Source: Pseudomonas sp. RIT409 (lineage in GTDB: Bacteria; Pseudomonadota; Gammaproteobacteria; Pseudomonadales; Pseudomonadaceae). Taken from it: a stretch of 64,000 nucleotides of DNA. The stretch spans positions 1 to 64,000 of the forward strand of contig NZ_QARE02000013.1 in the NCBI RefSeq assembly GCF_003052515.2. Reading direction: 5' to 3'. Within the stretch, counting starts at the first letter, position 1. Each line of letters begins with the position of its first letter. The position numbers were made by a program, and so were the translations under genes. The notes below the pieces were generated by a model. It searched no databases and was not told where the DNA came from. It saw only the letters and a program-made list of their open reading frames with translations. This document shows, piece after piece, positions 32,267 to 42,443 of this stretch.

Positions 32267-34870
32267 TCACCGCTTGTCTTCGACCTTCCATACCCCGCCG
32301 TCGTAGAACGCACGCCAGCCGGTGGGCTTGCCGTCCACTTCGGTCTGGACATATTGCTCCTTCGACTTGCGGCTGTAGCGGATCACTGCCGGACGGCCAT
32401 CGGGATCCTTCTGCGGGGCCTCGCACAGGAAATGATACTTGGGGTCGATCTCAGACTTGTGCGGCACGATCTCCAAGACCAAAGGTGCACGGGTCTCACG
32501 GTTTTTCGGGAACTGGCTGGCCGCCAGGAACAGGCCCGAGGCACCGTCACGCAGGATGTAGGTGTCGTCCACCTTCTCGCACTTGAGCTCGGGCATCTTC
32601 ACGGGGTCCATCTTCGGCGGCGCCGCTTCGCCGTTCTTCAGCAGCTTGCGGGTGTTCTTGCAATTGGTGCAGCCAAAGAACTTGCCGAAACGACCGGTTT
32701 TGAGCTGCATTTCGCCGCCACATTTGTCGCACTCGACACTCGGACCTTCGTAGCCCTTGATCCGGTAATGCCCCTCTTCAACCTCGTAACCCGGGCAGTC
32801 GGGGTTGTTGCCACAGATGTGCAGCTTGCGCTTTTCATCCAGCAGGTAGGCGTCCATCGCCGTGCTGCAAATCGGGCAACGATGCTTGCCCCGCAGCACG
32901 CGAGATTCGGATTCGCCTTCGTCATCTTCAGCGATCTCATCGCCAGGCGTGAGGTTGATGGTCGCCTTGCAGCGCTCTTTCGGCGGCAGGCTGTAGCCCG
33001 AGCAGCCGAGGAAGACCCCCGTCGAAGCGGTACGAATCTGCATCGGACGACCACAGACCTTGCACGGAATGTCGGTCATCACCGGCTCATTGGCACGCAT
33101 GCCGCCGCCAGCGACTTCGGCTACTTCCAGCTTTTTCTTGAAGTCACCGTAGAACTCGTCGAGTACGTTCTTCCAATCGCGCTCGCCCTGCGCCACGTCG
33201 TCGAGATTTTCCTCCATACCGGCGGTGAAGCCGTAGTCCATCAGGTTGGAGAAGCTCTCGGACAGACGTTCGGTGACGATGTCGCCCATCTTTTCCGAGT
33301 AGAAACGCCGGTTGTGCAGGGCCACGTAGCCCCGGTCTTGGATCGTCGAAATGATCGCCGCATAGGTCGAAGGGCGACCGATGCCGCGTTTTTCCATCTC
33401 CTTGACCAGGCTCGCTTCCGAATAACGCGCCGGCGGCTTGGTGAAATGCTGACTCGGATCGAGCTTGATCAGTTTCAGTGTTTCGCCCTGAGCCATGTCC
33501 GGCAACACGGCGTCATCCCCCGGTTTGCTCATTTGCGGCAGTACGCGGGTGTAACCGTCGAACTTCAGGATGCGGCCCTTGGCGCGCAGTTCGAAATCGC
33601 CCGCGGCCACGCTGACAGTGGTCGACAGGTACTGGGCAGGCGGCATCTGACAAGCCACGAACTGACGCCAGATCAGGTCGTACAGCCGCTCGGCGTCACG
33701 CTCCATCCCTGACAGTTTGCTCGGGTGAGTGTTGACGTCGGACGGCCGAATCGCTTCGTGAGCCTCTTGCGCGCCTTCCTTGCTGCTGTAGACGTTCGGC
33801 GAATCGGGCAGGTATTTCTTGCCGAATTCACTCTCGATGTAAGTCCGCGCCATGGCTACGGCATCGGCGGACAGGTTGGTGGAATCGGTACGCATGTAGG
33901 TGATGTAGCCCGCTTCATACAGCCGCTGGGCCATCATCATGGTCTTCTTCACACCGAAGCCCAGCCGGTTACTGGCCGCCTGTTGCAGGGTCGAGGTGAT
34001 GAACGGCGCCGACGGCTTGCTGCTGGTGGGCTTGTCTTCGCGCTTTGCCACGCTATAGGACGAAGCCTTGAGCTTCTCCAATGCCGCCATGGCCTGCGCT
34101 TCGTTCAGGGGCTTGAAGGCTTCGCCGTTCTCCCGAGCGACCTCGAAGCGCACGTTAGCGCCCTTGGCCGTGCCCAGGTCGGCGTGAACTTCCCAATACT
34201 CTTCCGGAATGAAAGCACGGATCTCACGCTCGCGCTCGACCACCAGCTTCACCGCCACCGACTGCACCCGGCCTGCCGACAGACCGCGGGCGATCTTCTG
34301 CCACAGCAGCGGCGAGACCATATAGCCCACGACGCGGTCGAGGAAGCGTCGGGCCTGCTGGGCGTTGACCCGGGCAATGTCCAACTCGCCAGGTTTGGAG
34401 AACGCGTCTTGAATGGCTTTCTTGGTGATCTCGTTGAATACCACGCGCTTGTAGCGCTCGTCGTCACCGCCGATGGCTTCCCGCAGGTGCCAGGCAATGG
34501 CCTCCCCTTCGCGGTCCAAGTCCGTCGCGAGATAGATGGTGTCGGCATCCTTGGCGAGGCGGCGCAGCTCGTCGATCACCTTCTCCTTGCCAGGAAGGAT
34601 TTCGTACTTGGCTTTCCAGCCATGCTCGGGATCGACCCCCATACGCGCCACCAACTGGCGCCGGGCCTTTTCCTTGGGCGACAACGCCGGCGCCTCGGAA
34701 GCGGTCTTGCCCTTTTTGGCAGCCGGCTCTTTCGCAGCGCCAGCCGAACCGCTGGTAGGCAGGTCTCGGATATGGCCGATACTCGACTTCACCACGTACT
34801 GGCTGCCCAGGTACTTGTTGATGGTCTTGGCCTTAGCCGGGGATTCCACAATGACCAGCGATTTGCCCAT
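32267..34870 (-). CDS. topA: DNA topoisomerase I
   Basis: Type IA topoisomerase of 867 residues that relaxes negative supercoils. The TOPRIM domain begins MGKSLVIVESPAKAKTINKYLG and contains the acidic DLDREGEAIAWHLRE. The active-site Tyr is in YITYMRTDSTNLS. Three C-terminal zinc-ribbon modules follow (CKVCGRPMQ, CPICSTAMD, CDKCGGEM). A good sigma-70 promoter is visible about 55-85 bases upstream and a terminator downstream, so it is probably transcribed alone. Position matches P. aeruginosa PA3011. Confidence 0.97.
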   Translation of the reverse strand: MGKSLVIVESPAKAKTINKYLGSQYVVKSSIGHIRDLPTSGSAGAAKEPAAKKGKTASEAPALSPKEKARRQLVARMGVDPEHGWKAKYEILPGKEKVIDELRRLAKDADTIYLATDLDREGEAIAWHLREAIGGDDERYKRVVFNEITKKAIQDAFSKPGELDIARVNAQQARRFLDRVVGYMVSPLLWQKIARGLSAGRVQSVAVKLVVEREREIRAFIPEEYWEVHADLGTAKGANVRFEVARENGEAFKPLNEAQAMAALEKLKASSYSVAKREDKPTSSKPSAPFITSTLQQAASNRLGFGVKKTMMMAQRLYEAGYITYMRTDSTNLSADAVAMARTYIESEFGKKYLPDSPNVYSSKEGAQEAHEAIRPSDVNTHPSKLSGMERDAERLYDLIWRQFVACQMPPAQYLSTTVSVAAGDFELRAKGRILKFDGYTRVLPQMSKPGDDAVLPDMAQGETLKLIKLDPSQHFTKPPARYSEASLVKEMEKRGIGRPSTYAAIISTIQDRGYVALHNRRFYSEKMGDIVTERLSESFSNLMDYGFTAGMEENLDDVAQGERDWKNVLDEFYGDFKKKLEVAEVAGGGMRANEPVMTDIPCKVCGRPMQIRTASTGVFLGCSGYSLPPKERCKATINLTPGDEIAEDDEGESESRVLRGKHRCPICSTAMDAYLLDEKRKLHICGNNPDCPGYEVEEGHYRIKGYEGPSVECDKCGGEMQLKTGRFGKFFGCTNCKNTRKLLKNGEAAPPKMDPVKMPELKCEKVDDTYILRDGASGLFLAASQFPKNRETRAPLVLEIVPHKSEIDPKYHFLCEAPQKDPDGRPAVIRYSRKSKEQYVQTEVDGKPTGWRAFYDGGVWKVEDKR

Positions 34871-34926
34871 GGATCGGAAAATTCCTAATGCTAGAAAAAA
34901 AGACGTTGGAGCCGTCGAGGCCCCGC

Positions 34927-34955
34927 TATATATAGTGGCTATAAGGTGAGGTCAA
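34927..34955 (-). promoter_or_regulatory. Sigma-70 promoter of topA
   Basis: On the minus strand TTGACC (34955-34950) and TATATA (34932-34927) are separated by exactly 17 bases. The predicted transcript start near 34920 leaves a leader of about 50 bases before the topA ATG. Confidence 0.7.
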
Positions 34956-34980
34956 GCAGAGGCTACTGCAAGGTCTCGCC

Positions 34981-35217
34981 TCAAGACCGGGAAAAAAGGT
35001 CAGGTTCGGCCTGGACCAAAGCAAAGCGCGGCACTTGCTCGCCGTCAACCTCGACCGACTCCAGAAACATGCTCAAGGGACGGACCCACAGCCCGTACTC
35101 GCCGTACAACGCCTGATAGAACACCACTTCCTCTTCGGTCTCGGAATGTTTCGCGACCCCGAATACTCGGTACTCGGGCCCCTTGTAGTGACGGTAGAGA
35201 CCTGGTTGTAGTTGCAT
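34981..35217 (-). CDS. DUF1653-family protein
   Basis: 78 residues. The sequence LQPGLYRHYKGPEYRVFGVAKHSET ... VVFYQALYGEYGLWVRPLSMF is characteristic of DUF1653, a small beta-rich cytoplasmic family of unknown function. It lies between topA and fadA, as PA3012 does in P. aeruginosa. The ATG at 35217 gives MQLQPGLYRH; longer frames upstream run through the fadA terminator and are not credible. Confidence 0.85.
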   Translation of the reverse strand: MQLQPGLYRHYKGPEYRVFGVAKHSETEEEVVFYQALYGEYGLWVRPLSMFLESVEVDGEQVPRFALVQAEPDLFSRS

Positions 35218-35270
35218 GCTGCTGACCTCACGGACGAACGGGAAAAAAACTTTAAAAAACGTTTCCCGAC

Positions 35271-35303
35271 AAAAACAAAAGCCGGGGCACCAGGCCCCGG
35301 CTT
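35271..35303 (-). terminator. Rho-independent terminator of fadBA
   Basis: AAGCCGGGGC and GCCCCGGCTT form a ten-base GC-rich stem with loop ACCAG. On the minus strand a U-rich tract (complement of AAAAACAAAA) follows. It begins 16 bases beyond the fadA stop. Confidence 0.92.
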
Positions 35304-35318
35304 GCGCATTCGCACCGA

Positions 35319-36494
35319 TCAAACGCGTTCGAAAACGGTGGAAATGCCCTGCCCCAGACCAATACACATCGTGGCCACACCGAGGGTGCCGCCTTTCTGC
35401 TTCATGACATTGAGCAGCGTGCCGGAAATGCGCGCCCCCGAACAGCCAAACGGATGCCCCAGAGCGATAGCGCCGCCGTGCAGGTTAACCTTCTGGTCCA
35501 TCTTGTCGAGCACTTTCAAATCTTTGAGCACCGGCAGTGCCTGCGCCGCAAAGGCTTCATTGAGTTCGAAGTAGTCGATGTCGTCGATGCTCAGGCCCGC
35601 ACGCTTGAGGGCTTTGTGGGTCGCCGGGACCGGGCCGTAGCCCATGATGGCGGGGTCCACACCGGCAACGGCCATGGACCGAATGACGGCCATCGGCTGA
35701 ATGCCCAGGTCCATCGCTCGCTGGCCCGACATGACGATCATGCAGGAGGCGCCGTCGGTAATCTGCGACGAAGTGCCCGCGGTCACGGTACCGCCTTTGG
35801 GGTTGAAGGCCGGCTTGAGCGTCGCCAGGCTTTCCAGCGAAGTCTCGGGACGAATGGTCTCGTCGTAGTCATACATCTTCAGGAAGCCGTTTTCGTCATA
35901 CCCCTGCATAGGGATGATTTCGTCCTTGAAATTGCCTTCAACGGTGGCCTGATGCGCCAGACGGTGGGAGCGAACGCCAAAAGCATCCTGCGCCTCACGG
36001 GTGATGCCATGCATTTTGCCGAGCATTTCGGCGGTCAGGCCCATCATGCCCGAAGCCTTGGCGGCGTAGAGCGACAGGTGCGGGTTCGGGTCGACACCGT
36101 GCATCATCCCGACATGGCCCATGTGTTCCACCCCCCCAATGACGAAAACGTCGCCATTGTTGCTCATGATCGCCTGAGCAGCGGTGTGCAAGGCACTCAT
36201 CGACGAGCCGCACAGGCGGCTGACGGTTTGAGCGGCCGACGTGTGGGGGATCTGAGTCATCAACGACGCCATGCGCGCGATGTTCCAGCCCTGCTCCAAC
36301 GTCTGGTTCACGCAGCCCCAGATCACATCCTCGACTTCCGCCGGATCGACCTTGGTGTTGCGTTCCAGCAACTTGCTGATCAAGTGCGCCGACATGTCTT
36401 CGGCGCGGGTGTTGCGGTGCATGCCCCCCTTGGAGCGGCCCATCGGTGTACGACCGAAGTCGACGATCACGACGTCTCTAGGATTCAAGCTCAT
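35319..36494 (-). CDS. fadA: 3-ketoacyl-CoA thiolase, fatty oxidation complex beta subunit
   Basis: 391 residues. It performs the thiolytic step of beta-oxidation. The nucleophilic Cys is in QTVSRLCGSSMSALH. The conserved His is in NLHGGAIALGHPFGCSG and the second catalytic Cys is in VATMCIGLGQGIS. It works as an alpha2beta2 complex with FadB, encoded 23 bases upstream. The gene pair corresponds to PA3013-PA3014 (the fadBA5 operon in P. aeruginosa), known to be repressed by PsrA. A strong terminator follows. Confidence 0.97.
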   Translation of the reverse strand: MSLNPRDVVIVDFGRTPMGRSKGGMHRNTRAEDMSAHLISKLLERNTKVDPAEVEDVIWGCVNQTLEQGWNIARMASLMTQIPHTSAAQTVSRLCGSSMSALHTAAQAIMSNNGDVFVIGGVEHMGHVGMMHGVDPNPHLSLYAAKASGMMGLTAEMLGKMHGITREAQDAFGVRSHRLAHQATVEGNFKDEIIPMQGYDENGFLKMYDYDETIRPETSLESLATLKPAFNPKGGTVTAGTSSQITDGASCMIVMSGQRAMDLGIQPMAVIRSMAVAGVDPAIMGYGPVPATHKALKRAGLSIDDIDYFELNEAFAAQALPVLKDLKVLDKMDQKVNLHGGAIALGHPFGCSGARISGTLLNVMKQKGGTLGVATMCIGLGQGISTVFERV

Positions 36495-36517
36495 ATTCTC
36501 ACCTGTTCGTTGGGCAC

Positions 36518-38665
<2,148 letters not shown>

Positions 38666-39033
38666 CAACTGATCTCCACGATATGGAAGCTGAACAATAC
38701 GCATCAGACGCTGAAATCCGGCGCAAAACACGAGGCTTTCGTGGTTGCAGATACCAAACGCCAGTCACCCCGTCGACGCGATTCGGGCGTCTGTAAGAGC
38801 ATTCCTACGGCAAACGCTCAATTCATACGCCCGTTTGATTTGGGTGCGCCTACCTTCTGCCATATTCCAGCAATTGTCAATTCACCTGACAGCGGACAAA
38901 ACTGGCAAATCGCAGGTGAAAGAAACACCTGATGTGGGGATATTCATCGTGCTGATCACGTTCAATGCAGGCGCGCACCGTTAAACGCATGAACCGACGA
39001 TTGACCTGCCGATAGCGAAAAATAATCGGATCC

Positions 39034-39159
39034 ATGGCAGACAAATGCACCAATAAGGTCTACATTCAGCGCACTGCGCATCAAGACGGGTCGTTTTCGA
39101 AAAAGGAAGTGGATCGAATCGGAACGTTTCTCGCGGCCTTGCACCGCAAAATGCCATGA
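39034..39159 (+). CDS. Possible 41-residue small protein
   Basis: Reads MADKCTNKVYIQRTAHQDGS, continues with FSKKEVDRIGTFLAALHRK and ends MP. The composition is protein-like, with a helix at the C terminus, but no good Shine-Dalgarno sequence precedes the ATG and I recognise no family. The strong plus-strand terminator 26 bases after its stop shows that something on this strand is transcribed. A small RNA is an equal alternative. Confidence 0.35.
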   Translation: MADKCTNKVYIQRTAHQDGSFSKKEVDRIGTFLAALHRKMP

Positions 39160-39184
39160 ATTACGGCCTGCCTGGCCAACCCCC

Positions 39185-39210
39185 AGCCCGATGTTGTTAT
39201 CGGGCTTTTT
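39185..39210 (+). terminator. Rho-independent terminator (plus strand)
   Basis: AGCCCGAT and ATCGGGCT form an eight-base stem with loop GTTGTT, followed by a T-run (39206-39210). No A-tract lies on the left side, so it works rightward only. The nearest annotated genes on either side are on the minus strand. Confidence 0.85.
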
Positions 39211-39250
39211 AATGCCTGCATTTCAGCTGCACCGGGCCAGTTGTTGATGC

Positions 39251-39688
39251 CTAGGCCAGCGCCTTCAACACCGCAGCAATGCGCTGCAACACTTCTTCAT
39301 CGCCACGTTCGGCCCAATACACCGCGACCAGTTGGGGGCCAGCCTCTATCTTGTAGACGTCCTTAGGTAGCGTCTGCAGGTGCGGGAGCACACGTGGATC
39401 GTCACAAGGCTCTCGCCATGTATTGACCCACTGACCCGGAGCTGTCTGCCAATACGCCCAAAGGTCTGGCTCAGGTTTCGCGCGAGGCCGATAGTATTGC
39501 GCGCAAGGATTGGGCGGCTCGGCCGGCAACCAGTGCGGCCACTCCTGAGGGGTCAGTTGCATGGCCAGGCCGATGCGCCGCGCAGCCATGCGCATCGCCA
39601 TCCGACCGCTCTGCGAACGGGACGGGCGAAGCCACACCAACGGGCTCAATACGACGGCAATGATTGACAGCACTATCCACACCGTCAT
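39251..39688 (-). CDS. Membrane-anchored conserved hypothetical protein
   Basis: 145 residues. One N-terminal membrane helix (VWIVLSIIAVVLSPLVWL) is followed by a basic stretch (RSQSGRMAMRMAARRIG), so the remainder is probably cytoplasmic. The C-terminal half contains LPKDVYKIEAGPQLVAVYWAERGDEEVLQRI. It sits divergent to the universal stress protein gene, at a position like P. aeruginosa PA3016, a conserved hypothetical. No domain recognised. Confidence 0.72.
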   Translation of the reverse strand: MTVWIVLSIIAVVLSPLVWLRPSRSQSGRMAMRMAARRIGLAMQLTPQEWPHWLPAEPPNPCAQYYRPRAKPEPDLWAYWQTAPGQWVNTWREPCDDPRVLPHLQTLPKDVYKIEAGPQLVAVYWAERGDEEVLQRIAAVLKALA

Positions 39689-39798
39689 ATGTCTATGCCC
39701 CAGTCGCGGAGAGCGACGAGCGAAACGTCACGGCGTGCCATGAGGCGCGTGAAAAGAGCCATAATCAAAACCATCGCAGACCTCAGAAGGAACATCCC

Positions 39799-40242
39799 AT
39801 GTCCTATGAACATATTCTGGTAGCCGTGGACCTCACTGAAGAGTGCGATCCGGTCATCAAGAAAGCCACGCAATTGGCCTTGAACTCCAACGCCAAGCTG
39901 TCGCTGGTGCACATCGTCGAACCCATGGCGATGGCGTTCGGCGGCGATGTGCCGATGGATCTGTCCCAACTGCAACAACAGCAATTCGACCAGGCCAAGG
40001 AAAAACTCGAGGCGTTGAAACTCAAATACCCGGAGGTGAAAACCGGAGACAGCCATCTGACCTACGGCCAGCCGCGCCAAGAGATCCATCAATTGGCCAA
40101 AGAACACAAGGTCGACCTGATCGTGGTTGGCAGCCACGGCCGTCATGGCCTGTCGCTACTGCTGGGCTCAACCGCCAATGATGTGCTGCATGGCGCCCCG
40201 TGCGACGTGCTGGCGGTCCGGCTGATCAAGCGAACCGAGTGA
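39799..40242 (+). CDS. Universal stress protein (UspA family)
   Basis: 147 residues, one Usp domain. It begins YEHILVAVDLTEECDPVIKKA and ends with the nucleotide-binding signature VGSHGRHGLSLLLGSTANDVL, which fits the G-x2-G-x9-G(S/T) ATP-binding type. The ATG at 39799 is preceded by AAGGA at eight-base spacing. Monocistronic: divergent hypothetical on the left, terminator on the right. Cytoplasmic stress-survival role is known for the family only. Confidence 0.9.
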   Translation: MSYEHILVAVDLTEECDPVIKKATQLALNSNAKLSLVHIVEPMAMAFGGDVPMDLSQLQQQQFDQAKEKLEALKLKYPEVKTGDSHLTYGQPRQEIHQLAKEHKVDLIVVGSHGRHGLSLLLGSTANDVLHGAPCDVLAVRLIKRTE

Positions 40243-40256
40243 CCCGCTTCAGACGA

Positions 40257-40288
40257 AAGCCCGAACCTCTGTAGGTTCGGGCTTTTTT
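40257..40288 (+). terminator. Rho-independent terminator of the usp gene
   Basis: AAGCCCGAACCT and AGGTTCGGGCTT form a perfect 12-base stem with tetraloop CTGT, followed by a T-run, 15 bases after the stop codon. Confidence 0.95.
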
Positions 40289-40305
40289 ATAGCGCTGCCC
40301 TGCTG

Positions 40306-42228
40306 TCACTCGTCAAGCTCGGCCCAGCGCTCGACCAGTGCATCCAGCGCCTGATTCGCCTGTTCCAACGCACTCAGCACCTGAGTGGTTTCTGCTGCGG
40401 GACGCTGGTAAAAGCCTGGTTGCGCGATCTCGGCCTGAATCGCCGCGATCTCCTGCTCCTTGGCGTCGATTTCACCCGGCAACGCTTCCAGCTCACGCTG
40501 CAGCTTGTAGCTCAACTTCTTCTTCGGTGCGGCCCCGTCTTCGCGCACGGGCGCGGGCGCCTCAGCCGTCGGCTGGACGATCGCCGAGTTAAGGTCCGCC
40601 TTGCCGGATTTGCTTTCTGCCACACCCAGCAGACGCGGCGAACCGCCCTGGCGTAGCCAGTCCTGATAACCCCCGACGTATTCGCGGACCTTGCCTTCGC
40701 CCTCGAACACCAGCGTGCTGGTGACCACGTTGTCGAGGAAGGCCCGGTCGTGGCTGACCATCAGCACCGTTCCCTTGAAGTTGGAAAGCACTTCTTCGAG
40801 GAGCTCAAGCGTCTCGACGTCCAGGTCGTTGGTCGGTTCGTCGAGCACCAGCAGGTTGGCAGGCTTGCTGAACAACTTGGCCAGCAACAGACGCGCCCGC
40901 TCGCCCCCGGACAGCGCCTTGACAGGGGTTCGGGCCCGTTGCGGACTGAAAAGGAAATCGCCCAGGTAGCTCAATACGTGACGGTTCTGGCCGTCGATTT
41001 CGATGAAGTCCCGACCTTCGGAGATGTTATCGATCACCGTCTTTTCCAGGTCCAACTGATGGCGCAACTGGTCGAAATACGCGACTTCCAGGTTGGTACC
41101 CACTTCCACCTTGCCAGACGTCGGCTGCAGGTTGTCGAGCATCAGCTTGAGCAGCGTGGTCTTGCCAGTCCCGTTGGCGCCCAGCAGGCCGATGCGATCT
41201 TCGCGCTGCAGCACCATGGAAAAATCCTTGATCAACGTCGGGCCGCCAGGATGGGCAAAGCTGACATTTTCCAGGACCATCACTTGCTTGCCGGACTTCT
41301 CCGCGGTATCCAGCTGGATATTCGCCTTGCCGGTGCGCTCACGGCGCTGACTGCGCTCGACGCGCAACGCTTTGAGCGCGCGGACACGACCTTCGTTACG
41401 GGTCCGACGCGCCTTGATGCCCTGGCGAATCCACACTTCCTCCTGCGCCAGGCGCTTGTCGAACAGCGCGTTGGCGGTCTCCTCGGCGGCAAGGGCCGCT
41501 TCCTTGTGCACGAGGAAGCTGGCGTAGTCGCCGTTCCAGTCGATCAGCCCGCCGCGATCGAGCTCCAGAATCCGGGTGGCGAGGTTCTGCAGGAAAGACC
41601 GGTCGTGGGTAATGAACAGCACGGCGCCCTGAAAGTCCTTCAGGGCCTCTTCGAGCCAGGCGATGGCGCCGATGTCCAGATGGTTGGTCGGCTCGTCGAG
41701 CAGCAGCAAGTCTGGCTCGGCCACCAGCGCCTGGGCCAGCAGCACGCGCCGGCGCCAGCCACCCGAGAGATCGGCCAGGGTCTTGTCGGCCGGGAGCTGC
41801 AGGCGGCTCAATGTGCTCTCGACCAGTTGCTGAAGACGCCAGCCGTCACGGGCTTCGAGGTCCGACTGGACGTGCATCAGCTTGTCCAGGTCTTCAGCGG
41901 TCACGATATTCTGGCTCAGGTGATGGTACTCGGCGAGCAACGCGCCGACGCCATCGAGCCCCTCCGCCACCACGTCGAACACGGTACGACCGTCGGCCAC
42001 CGGCAATTCCTGTGGCAATTCGCCGATCTTCAGACCCGGCGCGCGCCAGACGCTCCCGTCGTCAGGCAGTTGCACGCCCTTGACCAGTTTCAACATGCTG
42101 GATTTGCCGGTGCCGTTGCGACCGATGATGCACACCCGCTCGCCACGGGCGATCTGCCAGGACACCTTGTCCAACAACGGCATGGCGCCGAACGCAAGGG
42201 ACACATCGCTTAATTTGAGCAGGGTCAT
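40306..42228 (-). CDS. uup: ABC-F family ATPase
   Basis: 640 residues, soluble, with two ABC domains joined by a basic linker. Walker A motifs are GRNGTGKSS and GANGTGKTT; signature motifs are LSGGWRRR and LSGGERARLLL. A C-terminal coiled-coil arm is present (KLQRELEALPGEIDAKEQEI). This matches Uup, an ABC-F protein linked to ribosome function and DNA transactions, not transport. The ATG at 42228 has GGAGAAG upstream. It is convergent with the usp gene. Its position matches PA3019. Confidence 0.88.
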   Translation of the reverse strand: MTLLKLSDVSLAFGAMPLLDKVSWQIARGERVCIIGRNGTGKSSMLKLVKGVQLPDDGSVWRAPGLKIGELPQELPVADGRTVFDVVAEGLDGVGALLAEYHHLSQNIVTAEDLDKLMHVQSDLEARDGWRLQQLVESTLSRLQLPADKTLADLSGGWRRRVLLAQALVAEPDLLLLDEPTNHLDIGAIAWLEEALKDFQGAVLFITHDRSFLQNLATRILELDRGGLIDWNGDYASFLVHKEAALAAEETANALFDKRLAQEEVWIRQGIKARRTRNEGRVRALKALRVERSQRRERTGKANIQLDTAEKSGKQVMVLENVSFAHPGGPTLIKDFSMVLQREDRIGLLGANGTGKTTLLKLMLDNLQPTSGKVEVGTNLEVAYFDQLRHQLDLEKTVIDNISEGRDFIEIDGQNRHVLSYLGDFLFSPQRARTPVKALSGGERARLLLAKLFSKPANLLVLDEPTNDLDVETLELLEEVLSNFKGTVLMVSHDRAFLDNVVTSTLVFEGEGKVREYVGGYQDWLRQGGSPRLLGVAESKSGKADLNSAIVQPTAEAPAPVREDGAAPKKKLSYKLQRELEALPGEIDAKEQEIAAIQAEIAQPGFYQRPAAETTQVLSALEQANQALDALVERWAELDE

Positions 42229-42443
42229 GAGCTTCTCCAAAAACCGGGCGCGCATTCTACCTGAGATGATCCGCGCATAGGGGACTGAATGACACGTGGC
42301 GTTGCTGCACACTGGCCAGGCAGAGGGTATTCGCAGCGGGGGTTTGTATCCATCTGTGACTGTCTACGACCGGGTGCTTCAACCGGCGCGGGCAAACCGC
42401 TAAGCTAGCGACACTTTTCACGGTTCATCTGCACGGAAGTCTC

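Larger units (their letters stand above)
38666..39250. other. Intergenic region upstream of fadB, possible short transcript
   Basis: 585 bases without a recognisable long gene. It contains the fadB promoter region, a 41-codon plus-strand ORF (39034-39159) and a plus-strand terminator at 39185-39210. Nothing else was identified. Confidence 0.6.
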
